Source: Gemmatimonadota bacterium
Lineage (GTDB): Bacteria > Gemmatimonadota > Gemmatimonadetes > Longimicrobiales > Gaopeijiaceae
DNA: 64,000 bases
Assembly (NCBI GenBank): GCA_016873995.1
Contig: VGVR01000003.1
Span: 1-64,000, forward strand
Direction of reading: 5' to 3'
Position numbers and translations under genes: made by a program
The notes under the pieces: model-generated
Told to the model about the DNA's origin: nothing
The model's input: the letters and a program-made list of their open reading frames with translations, nothing else
Databases searched by the model: none
Shown here: piece by piece, positions 16,574 through 25,693 of the stretch
Layout: the number at the start of each line of letters is the position of its first letter
Numbering within the stretch: position 1 is the stretch's first letter

Positions 16574-18871
16574 ATGCGAGGCGAAGCCCGCACGTCCGTC
16601 CTACAGAGAGTCTTGGCGGCCGCCGCGCTGCTCGTTGCCACCGCCTGCGTCGAGCCCCAGCCGACCAACTTCGACGAGCTCGCCCAGGCACATCTTCCCC
16701 AGATCGACGGCACCATCGACGTGTCCGGCCTGTCCGCCGACGTCGAGGTGATCCGCGACTCGTGGGGCGTGCCGCACATCTACGCGGACAACATGGACGA
16801 TCTGTTCTTCGCGCAGGGCTTCGTGCAGGCGCAGGACCGCCTCTGGCAGATGGACATGTGGCGGCGCTCCGGCGAGGGCCGCCTCTCGGAGATCTTCGGG
16901 CCCGAGATGCTCGAGCATGACCGCGCTGCGAGGCGCTTTCGGTACCGTGGCCCATGGACGGACGAGGAGTTCAACAGCTACCACCCGGAGGGCCGCCGCA
17001 TCCTGGATGCCTTCGCGGCGGGCGTGAACGCCTACATCGACCACGCGACGGCGGAAGGCACACTTCCTGTCGAGTACACGCTGACCGGGGTCACCCCCGA
17101 TCGTTGGACGGCAGAGTCGTCGCTCCAGCGTATGGAGACGGCGATGCCGCTGGGCGACGCGCGGAACGAGCTGTCTCTCGCGCAGCAAGTGGTCGAGCTC
17201 GGCGCCGCCGAGGCGAACCGGCGCGCACGCCCCACGCCCTATCGTGATCTCGTGGTGCCCCGCGGCGTCGACTACTCGATCATCGACGCGGCGGTGGTCG
17301 ACGGCACGCGGGGCTTCCGCGGCGGTCAGGTGAACCCGCCGCTCGTGGCTCCGTACGACGCGTGGTCGGGAGCGACCGCGTCGATCAACCTCGGCGTTCA
17401 GGAAAACTCACCTGGTAGCAACAACTGGGCGATCGCGGGCTCGAAAACCGCCAGCGGCCGGGTCATCGTCGCGAACGATCCGCATCGCAACGTCGGGAAC
17501 CCGTCGCTGCGCTACATCGTCCACCTGAACGCTCCGGGCTGGACAGTCATCGGGGCCACGGAGCCGATGCTCCCCGGCGTCTCCATCGGTCACAACGGGC
17601 GCGTAGGCTGGGGCCTGACGATTCTCGGAACGGACCAGTCGGACGTCTACATCGAGACGGTCAATCCCAACAACCCGAACGAGGTTCGCTTCAACGGAGC
17701 GTGGGAGCCGCTGCGCATCGAGTACGACACCATCCAGGTGAAGGGCGCCGCACCTGACGTGGTCGAGCTCAAGTTCTCGCGGCACGGGCCCGTTTTCTAC
17801 GAGGACACCGAGCGCAAACTGGCGTACGCGTTCCGTTCGACCATGAACGAGCCGGGCACCACGGGTTACCTCGCGGGATTGCGCCTCGACCAGGTGGATG
17901 ACTGCAACGAGTTCCTCCAAGAGATCATGTCCTGGAAGGCGCCGACCGAGAACATGATCTGCGGCGACTCTTCCGGGAACATCGCGTGGCACGGATCGGC
18001 ACTCACGCCCGCGCGCGATGGTTGGCACGGACGTCTGCCCGTGCCCGGCACGGGCGAGTACGAGTGGAAGGGGTTCCGTCAGGATCTCCCCTTCGTGCTC
18101 AACCCCGAGGCCGGCTTCGTGGCGACGGCCAACAACGACACGCACATCAACGTGCCGGGATACGACCCGCCGCTCTTCTTCAAGCAGGCGGGCACGTTCG
18201 ACCGATTCGACCGGCTGATCGAGCTGCTGCCGGGGATGCAGAACATCACGATCGCGGATGTGAAGAATCTCCAGCACGACTCCTACAACCGTGCGGCGAT
18301 GCCGGTGATCGAGATGTACAAGGGGTGGGCTTCGCAGAATCCCGAGCTCGAGACCTTCCGCGCCGAGTTGGCGGCTTGGGACGGCTTCCAGCGTCGTGAG
18401 CAGCGCGCGCCCGCGATCTTCGCGGAGATCCGCTCGCAGATGCCTGGCGGCGGTCGTGGGGCGCCACCTGCGGGCTCGCCCTTCGACAAGGAAGCTGCGC
18501 TCGCCACCGCGATCGAACGGCTGCGCCAGGAGCAGGGGCCCGATCCCGCGACTTGGAACTGGGGCCGGTCGAACCGCAGCGAGTTCCCGCACGGCCTCGT
18601 ATCCGCCTACGACCTGCCCGCGGCTGAGCGGCGGGGCGGAAACGGCACGGTTGCGGCGGTCGGTGCGACTTTTCGCGAAGTCATCGACTTCGCGAACCTC
18701 GACGGCTCCGTGGCAACCAACACGCCGGGCCAGTCGGGTCGGCCGGGCAGCCCGTTCTACGGCAACCTGATCCAGAACCACGCGAACGCCGAGTACTTCC
18801 CGCTGTCGTTCAGCCGCGAAGCCGTGGACGCCAATGTGGCTTACCGCCTGATCCTGCGGGCCGACGACTGA
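16574..18871 (+). CDS. Penicillin acylase-family Ntn hydrolase, probable lipoprotein
   Basis: A 765-residue precursor from ATG 16574, with GGAGGT 6 bases upstream. The N-terminus LLVATAC suggests lipidation at Cys25. The alpha chain has VIRDSWGVPHIYADNMDDLFFAQGF, split here by a line of context, and AQDRLWQMDMWRR. The autocatalytic nucleophile is Ser282 in SPGSNNWAIAGSKT, followed by VIVANDPH and the beta chain, including WHGRLPVPG. The family cleaves amide bonds of penicillins, acyl-homoserine lactones or other N-acyl compounds after self-processing. Substrate specificity cannot be read from sequence. The gene is followed after 5 bp by a Tat lipoprotein gene. Confidence 0.9.
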   Translation: MRGEARTSVLQRVLAAAALLVATACVEPQPTNFDELAQAHLPQIDGTIDVSGLSADVEVIRDSWGVPHIYADNMDDLFFAQGFVQAQDRLWQMDMWRRSGEGRLSEIFGPEMLEHDRAARRFRYRGPWTDEEFNSYHPEGRRILDAFAAGVNAYIDHATAEGTLPVEYTLTGVTPDRWTAESSLQRMETAMPLGDARNELSLAQQVVELGAAEANRRARPTPYRDLVVPRGVDYSIIDAAVVDGTRGFRGGQVNPPLVAPYDAWSGATASINLGVQENSPGSNNWAIAGSKTASGRVIVANDPHRNVGNPSLRYIVHLNAPGWTVIGATEPMLPGVSIGHNGRVGWGLTILGTDQSDVYIETVNPNNPNEVRFNGAWEPLRIEYDTIQVKGAAPDVVELKFSRHGPVFYEDTERKLAYAFRSTMNEPGTTGYLAGLRLDQVDDCNEFLQEIMSWKAPTENMICGDSSGNIAWHGSALTPARDGWHGRLPVPGTGEYEWKGFRQDLPFVLNPEAGFVATANNDTHINVPGYDPPLFFKQAGTFDRFDRLIELLPGMQNITIADVKNLQHDSYNRAAMPVIEMYKGWASQNPELETFRAELAAWDGFQRREQRAPAIFAEIRSQMPGGGRGAPPAGSPFDKEAALATAIERLRQEQGPDPATWNWGRSNRSEFPHGLVSAYDLPAAERRGGNGTVAAVGATFREVIDFANLDGSVATNTPGQSGRPGSPFYGNLIQNHANAEYFPLSFSREAVDANVAYRLILRADD

Positions 18872-18876
18872 ATGAC

Positions 18877-19608
18877 GTGACGCAGATCGATCGACGCACG
18901 TTTCTCCGCCGCGCCGGCGCCACCACCCTGGCGGCGCCGGCTGCGTCGCTCGTAGGGTGCACACCCGACGAGTCGGGGGCGGGTGCCGGCTACGGTGGCG
19001 CGAGTGCCGGGAGCCCGAGCATGGCGTCCCCGGAGCTGCTCGCCGGCGACATCGTCCGGCCCATCTTGTTGCCTTGGTCCGACGATGCCGTGTGGATGGA
19101 CGCGCCCGCCCGCGAGATGCCTGTCGCCTACGTGTCGATGGGGCGCATGCAGCTGTACGTCGACAGCGCCTTCCGCGACCAGGTCTACTGGGACCTGAGG
19201 GCCCACATCTCGGTGAGCACAGGCGTCTGGCGGATCCCGCTCGTGGGCGACTCCCCGCAGATGGCCATCGTGCCTGGGGACGTCCTGCGGGAGTTCGAGG
19301 AACTCTCCGAGCGCGATTGGGATCCGACCGCGCGTCCTTCGCTCGGCGACATTCGCATCACGCGCGGCACCCCGACTCCCCGGCGCGTCGAGCTGGCCTG
19401 TGCGCCGCTCGCCGGCGGCGGCACGTGGCTCCGGGCCGGGCCGTGGGACATCGTCCAGGTCGCGGCCCCGACCACGGCGCTCGTGCGGGAGGATTTCGCA
19501 CGCATCGGCAGGGCTATGCGCTTCGCGGATCGTGACTGCACTCGCCCGAGGGGCGAGGTGGACGTGCTGACCTGGTCGTGTTTGCCGGCTACTCTCGACG
19601 CTGCCTGA
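18877..19608 (+). CDS. Hypothetical Tat-exported lipoprotein
   Basis: A 243-residue protein from GTG 18877. The N-terminus RRTFLRRAG is a twin-arginine motif, and SLVGC places the lipidated Cys at 28. A Gly/Ala/Ser linker precedes a mature domain with several Trp and acidic residues (VRPILLPWSDDAVWMD). I do not recognise the family; no cofactor motif is evident. It starts 5 bp after the penicillin acylase gene and is probably in the same operon. Its 3' end overlaps the convergent GH18-like gene by 20 bp. Confidence 0.7.
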   Translation: MTQIDRRTFLRRAGATTLAAPAASLVGCTPDESGAGAGYGGASAGSPSMASPELLAGDIVRPILLPWSDDAVWMDAPAREMPVAYVSMGRMQLYVDSAFRDQVYWDLRAHISVSTGVWRIPLVGDSPQMAIVPGDVLREFEELSERDWDPTARPSLGDIRITRGTPTPRRVELACAPLAGGGTWLRAGPWDIVQVAAPTTALVREDFARIGRAMRFADRDCTRPRGEVDVLTWSCLPATLDAA

Positions 19609-20641
19609 AGGCCTCGGCGAGGTCGGGCCAGAGCGTCGCGTCACCGTAGGCGAGCGGAAAGAGCGCCACCCCTCCGAGGCCGTACTCGCGCACGAAGGCA
19701 TACTTGGCGCGTAGGCTCTCGGCGTCCTCGAACCAACCCTGCTGCCAGCCGGTGGCATCCTGGAACGCGTAGTATGGCGAGCCGCTCGCGGGGTCGCGTT
19801 GTGCGCCGCGGAGTGCCGCCTGTGCGAACGCTCTAGGCAGCTCCGGGAGCACGTCGGCGCGGGGCGCCAGCGGGATCTCGATCGCGGTGCCCCGCGTATC
19901 GGCTCCTGGCGCGTCGCTCGTGACGGGCCACTGGTACCCGTACAGCGGCACCGCCATGACGATCTTGCGAGCGGGCACGCCCAGCGCGAGGAAGCGGTCG
20001 AGCACGGTGGACCAGTTGAGCTGCCCCCACCCGGCCACCGCTGCCACGGGTCCGGCCAGAGCCTCGCCGCGGCTGTGGAAGTCGTAGCCTAGGACGACGA
20101 GGAAATCCGTGACGGCGGCCAGAGCCGGCTCGTCGTACACGTCGTCGTCGTCGAACGCCAGCGCGAACGTCGATAGCAGGAGTGCGGGGTCCACTTGCGC
20201 GAGCCGCGCGTCCAGGGCCGCCACGAATGCGGTGAAGCCGGTGCGCGCCTCGAAGCTGACCGGCTCGAAGACCTCGAAGTCGAGATGGAGTCCTGCGAGA
20301 CCGGGCGTCGTCGCGAGCAGGGCCATCAGCTCGTCGACCAACCGCTCGACGTTCGCCGCGTTGGCGAAGAGCTGCACGAAGGCCGCCGCATCGTGCTGTG
20401 AGATCGTCGGCACGAGCCGGACGCCTTCGGCCCGAGCGCGCTCCATGAGCGGGAGCCACTCCTCGGGCCAGCCGTGCGCGTCGGCCACGCCGCCGTCTGC
20501 GCCGGCCTCGAGCTCGAAGAAGTACAGCTCATCGAGCGCATCCCATGGATAGGCTTGCCACGCGTACGCCGCCCAGTAGGGGTGGTAGCCCGACACGAAG
20601 AAGCGGTCGCCCGAGGTCGGCGTGGATGAGGTACGAGCCAC
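19589..20641 (-). CDS. GH18-like TIM-barrel glycoside hydrolase (5' end uncertain)
   Basis: The open frame from GTG 20641 gives 350 residues. FFVSGYHPYWAAYAWQ, VRLVPTISQHD and the strand LAGLHLDFEVFE are GH18-like. In the last, D121 and E123 fit the final Asp and Glu of the DxxDxDxE active site, while the two earlier Asp positions are not kept. LVVLGYDFHSRGE, VMAVPLYGYQWPV and GGVALFPLAYGD match later barrel strands. No signal peptide is present in this frame. A coding-like segment in another frame directly upstream (to 20816) suggests a 1-nt error at the GGG run 20610-20612. The substrate is probably a GlcNAc-containing polymer, unproven. Confidence 0.72.
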   Translation of the reverse strand: MARTSSTPTSGDRFFVSGYHPYWAAYAWQAYPWDALDELYFFELEAGADGGVADAHGWPEEWLPLMERARAEGVRLVPTISQHDAAAFVQLFANAANVERLVDELMALLATTPGLAGLHLDFEVFEPVSFEARTGFTAFVAALDARLAQVDPALLLSTFALAFDDDDVYDEPALAAVTDFLVVLGYDFHSRGEALAGPVAAVAGWGQLNWSTVLDRFLALGVPARKIVMAVPLYGYQWPVTSDAPGADTRGTAIEIPLAPRADVLPELPRAFAQAALRGAQRDPASGSPYYAFQDATGWQQGWFEDAESLRAKYAFVREYGLGGVALFPLAYGDATLWPDLAEAFRQRRE

Positions 20642-20816
20642 CCGACTGCAGGCCGCCGGTGCGGTCGTCCAGGGGGGCGATCCCGAACGGGACGGCCGTG
20701 CTGGTCGCGGGCTTGGATGAGTCGATGGGGGCGCTCGCGGCGGTGTGGTCTCCCAAGGTGCCTGTACGCTCCTCGAAGCGGCAGATGACGGTTCCGGCGG
20801 GAGACCCCCCCGGCAC
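20610..20816 (-). other. Probable out-of-frame N-terminal extension of the GH18-like gene
   Basis: From GTG 20816 (GAGGG about 8 bases upstream) an open frame with almost exclusively G or C in third codon positions runs into the GH18-like start. It contains TVICRFEERTGTLGDH and ends GGSYLIHADLG. Removing one base from the run at 20610-20612 would join it as HADLG-DRFFVSGYHPYW. The remaining bases, 20817-20885, hold nothing I recognise. Confidence 0.45.
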
Positions 20817-20885
20817 CCGCGACCCTCAATCGTAACGCATTCTCGCAGGTCCGTCGAAAGGCCTCGGCGACCCCGGAACCAGGCC

Positions 20886-21695
20886 CTACCAGCGCGGAGA
20901 CGCGCGCCCCCCGCTGCCCCCTCGTCTCGTGCGGCCCGCGTACGTCAGGAGCTTGCGCACGATCACCGAACGATCCGCGTCGATGACCAGGATGCCCTCC
21001 GCCTCGGCGCTGCTGAGAGGGGAGGTTTCGTCCCCTTGGGCGAGCGCCTCGTCCGAGCCCTCCCGGGGCGCGTCGCTGACCTCGCTGCCGTCCTCGAACT
21101 CGCGCAGCTCCTCCGACAGCGAACGTTCGTCCGAGTCGGTGGACCCGTCCGCGGACTCGTCCCCGGCGGGGGCGCCCTGCGCGTTCACCGAGTCGAGCAT
21201 CCTCCGGGCGAGCGCGAGGTTCCAGCGCGCGTCCGTACGGCCGGGCTCCAGCCGTAGGGCAGCCTTGTTGGCGTCCACGGCCTCACCGGCGTGCGTGCGC
21301 ACCGAGTCGGCGGAGCGGCTGTCGCGAGCGCGCCGGAGGTGCCAGAGCCCGAGGTTGTAGACCGCGCGTGCGCGCATCTCCGGTGCCAGACCCGGAGCCG
21401 CGGCCGCGAGCTGCGGCTCCGCCACGGGGCTGCCGAGGTCGAGCAGGGCGGTGCCGAAGTTGTAGGTCAGCTGGGCTGAAACGGAGTCGGCGCGTGTGCG
21501 TTGCGTCGCTACGAGTTCTCCGTATCGCTGAACGGCCTCGGCGGACGCGCCGCTGCGCTGCAGGCGGTTGGCGCGCTCCTCGCTAGACCTTTCGACAACG
21601 ATCGCGGCCGCGAGGCCGACGACGCACGTCAGCACGAGGCTCAGCGTCCGCAGCCGCTCACCGTCGCGTCGCAGGCCGCTCCCGATGCCTCTCAT
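20886..21695 (-). CDS. BatC-like TPR membrane protein
   Basis: A 269-residue protein from ATG 21695. One N-terminal transmembrane segment (LSLVLTCVVGLAAAIVVE) precedes two or three TPR-like repeats (AQLTYNFGTALLDLG, ARAVYNLGLWHLRRA, DARWNLALARRML). A long acidic Ser/Glu/Asp-rich tail follows. Position and architecture match BatC of the aerotolerance (Bat) operons, where a TPR protein accompanies VWA proteins. It is the last gene of the operon and overlaps the VWA gene upstream by ATGA. Confidence 0.75.
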   Translation of the reverse strand: MRGIGSGLRRDGERLRTLSLVLTCVVGLAAAIVVERSSEERANRLQRSGASAEAVQRYGELVATQRTRADSVSAQLTYNFGTALLDLGSPVAEPQLAAAAPGLAPEMRARAVYNLGLWHLRRARDSRSADSVRTHAGEAVDANKAALRLEPGRTDARWNLALARRMLDSVNAQGAPAGDESADGSTDSDERSLSEELREFEDGSEVSDAPREGSDEALAQGDETSPLSSAEAEGILVIDADRSVIVRKLLTYAGRTRRGGSGGRASPRW

Positions 21696-22714
21696 GACGT
21701 CTCTCCGACCGCGCGCGAGCCGCGCCATCCCCTGCCGCTGTCCAGCGCCCCTTCCAGGAGGACGAGTGGAAGCGCCAAGAGCGTGAGCAGAAGCGTCGCA
21801 TCGGCAAACGGAGGGCGGGTCGGAGTGGGCGCGGCGTCCGAGCCCTGGAGGCCGCCCGCGAGTGCGCGTATGCCGCCGTCATCGTCGACGCGCTCGTACC
21901 GCCCGCTCGCAGTGGCCGCGACACTCCGGAGCAGCTCCTCGTCGAGCCGGACCGTTACCGGCATACCGCCTGCGTCGAGCACAGGGCCGGCCTCGCTCAG
22001 CAGCTCGGCGCCGCGCGAAGTACCGAGTCCCGCCGTCCACACCTCGACGCCGGCGCGGGCCGAGGCAGCCGCTTCCGACAGCACGCTGGCCGCTCCGTCG
22101 TGCGCCCCGCCGTCCGAGATGAGCAGCACGGCGCGGCGGGCGCCGGTGCGCGGCCGTTCGTCGAGGGCGGCGCGGGCGTGCGAGAGCACCGCAGAGAGAG
22201 ACGTGCCTTGATCGCGGTCGAGCACCAGGTCGATCTGCAGCGCGTCTGCGAAGTACGCGATGACGCGAGGGTCGTCGGTGGAGGGCACGAGTGTGTACGG
22301 CCAGTCGGCGAAGACCACCAGCGCGATACGCGCTCCCGGGAGGGCCTCGGCCAGCCTCGCGACCACCTGTCGGGCTCGCGCGACTCGACTGGGTGCGGCG
22401 TCGCGAGCTCCCATCGAGGCGCTCACGTCGACCGCGATGACCAGGTCGAGGTGGGCTGGTGCCGTGGGTGCCTCGGTCGGGCGGGGCGTGACCCCCGCGG
22501 CGCCGAGCGCCAGTCCGCCCGCCGCCACGGCCAGGCAGAGCAAGCGAGCCAACGGAAAGCGCCGTACATCGACGGGGAAGAGTCGACCCAGCGCGACGGG
22601 TGAGAGCGATCGTGCGAGCCGCGAGCGGCGCCTCCACTGCAGGGCGATTGCCGCCGCCAGCAGGGCGACGACCAGCGGCACGAGCGGCAGGAGCTCGGGA
22701 CGCATTAACGTCAT
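21692..22714 (-). CDS. BatB-like VWA-domain membrane protein
   Basis: A 340-residue protein from ATG 22714. Two N-terminal transmembrane helices (LVPLVVALLAAAIALQW and LLCLAVAAGGLALGAAGV) flank a basic loop. A VWA domain follows with the MIDAS motif DVSAS (LVIAVDVSASMGARD) and VLLISDGGAHDG. A final helix (LLLTLLALPLVLLEGAL) anchors the C-terminus. This is the BatB arrangement. VWA-MoxR pairs are thought to assemble or remodel envelope complexes. It overlaps both neighbours by 4 nt. Confidence 0.85.
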   Translation of the reverse strand: MTLMRPELLPLVPLVVALLAAAIALQWRRRSRLARSLSPVALGRLFPVDVRRFPLARLLCLAVAAGGLALGAAGVTPRPTEAPTAPAHLDLVIAVDVSASMGARDAAPSRVARARQVVARLAEALPGARIALVVFADWPYTLVPSTDDPRVIAYFADALQIDLVLDRDQGTSLSAVLSHARAALDERPRTGARRAVLLISDGGAHDGAASVLSEAAASARAGVEVWTAGLGTSRGAELLSEAGPVLDAGGMPVTVRLDEELLRSVAATASGRYERVDDDGGIRALAGGLQGSDAAPTPTRPPFADATLLLTLLALPLVLLEGALDSGRGWRGSRAVGETS

Positions 22715-23670
22715 GGCACGACCCCCAGGGGCGAAGCTCGGAGGCCGACTCCCGCGAGCAGCAGGGCTAGGGCTGCGAGCAGAAGCCAATGCCCCAGCGG
22801 GGCCGTCTCGGTGCGTTCCACCGTCACCTCCGACGGAACCGCCAATCTGTCGAGTTCTGCGTAGATCTCTTCGAGAGCGGCCAAGTCCGTGGCCCTGAAG
22901 TAGCGTCCTCCGGTGACGCGCGCGGCCTGCACGAGGACAGTCTCGAGCCCGGTGCCCCCGCGCCGCAGAGCCTCCTCGGAGCCGATTGCGATGGGGTAGA
23001 TCTGCACGCCGAACGCGGCGGCTGCGCGTGCGGCGACTCCTGGTTCCAGCCCGGCTCGGTTGTGAGCGCCGTCCGTCACCAGGATGAGCATGCGGGTCTG
23101 GTAGGGTGCGTCCTTGAGCAGTCCGGCCCCCGTGGCAATCGCTCCGGCGATGTCGGTGCCGTCGAGCAGCAGCCCGACCTTGAGCGTCGATACCGCCTGC
23201 TCGACCACGTACTTGTCGTGCGTGAGCGGGAGGCGGACGTGTGCTTCTCCGGCGAACGTCACCAGCCCGACGTCGTCTGCCGCATCGCGCAGGACGACGA
23301 ACCGCTGCGCCGCCTCCTTTGCTACCTGCATGCGCGTGGTCCGCCCACCCATGTCCAGCGCCCACATCGACGTGGACAGGTCCATGGCCACTGCGATGGC
23401 GACGCCCTCGGTGCGCTCTTCTTGGACTGTACGCACGAGCTGTGGATGAGCCAGGGCCACGATGAGACCGGCGGCCGAGCCGGCTCGCAGCGCTCTCGGC
23501 GCACCCTCGATCAGGGCCGCCAGGACCCGGCCGAACGACACGCTGCCTGCGGCATCGCCTCTCGCAACGAGAAGCGCCCAGCCGGAGCGCGGGCGGACGT
23601 ACCACCACCACGCGGGCAGCAGCGCCAGGAGCCAGAGCCAGGCTGGGCGGGCGAGCTCGAGCGTGATCAT
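22711..23670 (-). CDS. BatA-like VWA-domain membrane protein
   Basis: A 319-residue protein from ATG 23670. It begins LARPAWLWLLALLPAWWW (first helix) and ends with LLLAALALLLAGVGL (last helix). The VWA domain between them has the MIDAS DLSTS (VAMDLSTSMWALD), LVTFAGEAHVRLPLTHD and LILVTDGAHNRAG. The order DUF58, BatD-like, BatA, BatB, BatC is that of aerotolerance operons. ATGA overlaps on both sides imply stoichiometric translation. Confidence 0.87.
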   Translation of the reverse strand: MITLELARPAWLWLLALLPAWWWYVRPRSGWALLVARGDAAGSVSFGRVLAALIEGAPRALRAGSAAGLIVALAHPQLVRTVQEERTEGVAIAVAMDLSTSMWALDMGGRTTRMQVAKEAAQRFVVLRDAADDVGLVTFAGEAHVRLPLTHDKYVVEQAVSTLKVGLLLDGTDIAGAIATGAGLLKDAPYQTRMLILVTDGAHNRAGLEPGVAARAAAAFGVQIYPIAIGSEEALRRGGTGLETVLVQAARVTGGRYFRATDLAALEEIYAELDRLAVPSEVTVERTETAPLGHWLLLAALALLLAGVGLRASPLGVVP

Positions 23671-24734
23671 CGCATCGACGACCCGGGCTCCTCCAGCCAC
23701 GACCTGAGGGACTGAAGATGCGCCTCCGCTGCCACTCGCTCCGGACGGAGCCGACCGAATTTCACTACCTCGGCAGCGTCCATCTCGCGGACGATGGCCG
23801 GTTGCGAAGCCTGACCGGCAAGGTCGAGCCGGTTCATGAGCTCGCTGCTGGTGAGGTGGGGGCCGTACTCGGGCCGCACGCGGGCCACGTACTCCCGCAC
23901 GACGCGGCTGCTGCGTGTATACAGCTCGTGCATCGAGCCGCGCGCGGCCAAGCCTTCCGCGGCGAGTCTTGCCAACTCGTCCAGCGCGTGAAGACGGGAC
24001 TCTTCCGGTGTCCAGCTGCTTCGCCCCCCGTCCCCCGCAAGCAGCCGACCCCGCTCGAGCCACGCCGGGGCCGCGCGCGCGAGCAGCAGCGTGAGCAGGA
24101 GGAGGAACCCGAGTCCGACGAGCACCGAGGGCCGGTGCCAGCTCGGGCCGATTACGTCGGCTGAAGGCATCGGCTGCACGCCTACCTCTACCTGCTCGGG
24201 AGTGAAGACCGGGTTCACCCAGATCCCGCGACGTGGCACGCGGAGCGGCCTGGCCGATCGGGTGCCGTCGGCCGGTGCGTCGTCCCATGGACCCACGAAC
24301 GACCCTCCCGGGATGGACGCGCCGGAGATGGTCGCTCCAGGAACGGACGCTCCCCCGGCGCCTCCCGCCGCCGGCTGCACGAAGACGTCGAACCCGGGCA
24401 CCGGCACCACGCCCACGCCGAACGCGAGGACCGGGTAGTCCAGCACGAGCACGGCGCCCCCCGAGGCATCGGGCTCGGCCTGCCAGCGGACCGTCCCGTG
24501 ACTCTCGAGGAAGTCCGTGCGCGCGACGGTGTCCGGAAAGTGAACGAGGCTCCCAGCGGGCACAGGCACGCGCACGAGGAGGGAGAACTCCTCGCCGACT
24601 TCCACAGTGTCTTCAGACAGCCGTGCAGCGAACGCGCTCTGAGCCGAGCAAGGAGCCACCATCACCATCACCATCACCATCACCGTCGCCGCGAGCGTGC
24701 CCGATGCGCTCACCGCGGCACGGAGGCGTCTCAT
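23667..24734 (-). CDS. BatD-like exported membrane-anchored protein
   Basis: A 355-residue protein. The signal peptide has the unusual core TVMVMVMVMVAP, encoded by a hexanucleotide repeat, and is cleaved at about A31/Q32 (PCSA/QSAFA). An immunoglobulin-like region (VEVGEEFSLLVRVPVPAG) is followed by a Gly/Pro-rich loop, one transmembrane helix (VLVGLGFLLLLTLLLARAA) and a cytosolic helical domain (ELARLAAEGLAARGSMHEL to RSWLEE). This resembles BatD/DUF4381-type partners of VWA proteins. It is coupled to DUF58 upstream and BatA downstream. Confidence 0.7.
   Translation of the reverse strand: MRRLRAAVSASGTLAATVMVMVMVMVAPCSAQSAFAARLSEDTVEVGEEFSLLVRVPVPAGSLVHFPDTVARTDFLESHGTVRWQAEPDASGGAVLVLDYPVLAFGVGVVPVPGFDVFVQPAAGGAGGASVPGATISGASIPGGSFVGPWDDAPADGTRSARPLRVPRRGIWVNPVFTPEQVEVGVQPMPSADVIGPSWHRPSVLVGLGFLLLLTLLLARAAPAWLERGRLLAGDGGRSSWTPEESRLHALDELARLAAEGLAARGSMHELYTRSSRVVREYVARVRPEYGPHLTSSELMNRLDLAGQASQPAIVREMDAAEVVKFGRLRPERVAAEAHLQSLRSWLEEPGSSMR
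24657..24684. repeat. Hexanucleotide tandem repeat (CACCAT)n
   Basis: About 4.5 tandem copies of CACCAT on the plus strand, read as alternating Val-Met in the signal-peptide core of the BatD-like gene on the minus strand. Copy-number change would alter the hydrophobic core in two-residue steps without a frameshift. Confidence 0.85.
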
Positions 24735-25672
24735 CGAGCGGCGAGCTCCCGCCTTCGGAAGAAATGGATGAGCGGAGGCACGTAGTCTCGGCGCGTGTCT
24801 ATCTCCACTGCATCCAGCCGAAGCTCGCGGAAAAGGCCCGAGATACCCTCCCGCTGTCGTTGTTTCGCGACCTCGTAGAGCGCCCGCGCCGCTCTCGAAC
24901 GCGTGTTCACCAGCCGGCGCACGCCGGTCTCCGGATCTACCAAGGCGAGCAGGCCGACGTCGGGGAGCACGTCGGCGGCAGGATCGGTGAGCCGTATGGG
25001 CACGAGATCGTGCTGTCGCGAGACTCGGCGCATCGTGCGCTCGAGTGCCGGATCGGCTTCCGCATCGGTGAGGAAGTCGCTGACCAGGAAGACCACCGAG
25101 CGGCGCCGCAGCACACGCGAAGCGTACTCGAGGGCTGCGGAGAGCTTCGTTCCCCGCCTGCGTGGCCGGTGAGACAGCACCTCCAGGACGAGGCGAAGAG
25201 CGTGCCGTCGTCCGGAGTCGGGAGGGATGAAGCGCTCGACCTCGTCAGTGACGAGGAGCAAGCCGGCGCGGTCGTTGTTGCCCGCGGCTGCCAAGGCGAG
25301 CACCGCGGCGATCTCTGACGCGATGACGGCGTTCGGTTTGGCTCCGGTGCCGAACTCTTTGGAGGCGGACAAGTCGACCACCAGTAGCACCGTGAGCTCG
25401 CGCTCCTCGACGTATTCCTTGACGAAGGGTCGGCCCCGCCGGGCGGTGACATTCCAGTCGATGGCTCTCACGTCGTCGCCGGGCTGATACTCCCGCACGT
25501 CGGAGAACTCCAAGCCCCGTCCCTTGAACACCGAGTGGTACTCACCGCTGAACAGCGCGTCGACGAGACCGCGCGTGCGGAGCTCGATCCGGCGTACCTG
25601 CGCCGAGATCTCCTTCGAAAAGACGTGTGACGGATCTGCGCCCGCTCGGGCGCCCTGCTCACGCTTGCGCAC
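24731..25672 (-). CDS. DUF58 protein (first MoxR operon)
   Basis: A 313-residue soluble protein from GTG 25672. The DUF58 core is clear: ALFSGEYHSVFKGRGLEFSD, REYQPGDDVRAIDWNVTARR and PFVKEYVEERE. A VWA-like region follows with LLVVDLSASKEFG and VVFLVSDFLTDAE. DUF58 proteins are encoded beside MoxR ATPases and VWA proteins and probably act as the adaptor between them; the molecular role is not established. It lies 21 bp after the moxR gene and overlaps the BatD-like gene by ATGA. Confidence 0.88.
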   Translation of the reverse strand: MRKREQGARAGADPSHVFSKEISAQVRRIELRTRGLVDALFSGEYHSVFKGRGLEFSDVREYQPGDDVRAIDWNVTARRGRPFVKEYVEERELTVLLVVDLSASKEFGTGAKPNAVIASEIAAVLALAAAGNNDRAGLLLVTDEVERFIPPDSGRRHALRLVLEVLSHRPRRRGTKLSAALEYASRVLRRRSVVFLVSDFLTDAEADPALERTMRRVSRQHDLVPIRLTDPAADVLPDVGLLALVDPETGVRRLVNTRSRAARALYEVAKQRQREGISGLFRELRLDAVEIDTRRDYVPPLIHFFRRRELAAR

Positions 25673-25693
25673 GAGTCTGCGCGCCGAGATGGC

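Noticed and set aside
24657-24684. Plus-strand reading of the repeat as a poly-His tag, suggesting vector contamination
   Set aside because: The repeat is an in-frame part of the BatD-like signal peptide on the minus strand, flanked by normal genomic sequence and operon structure.
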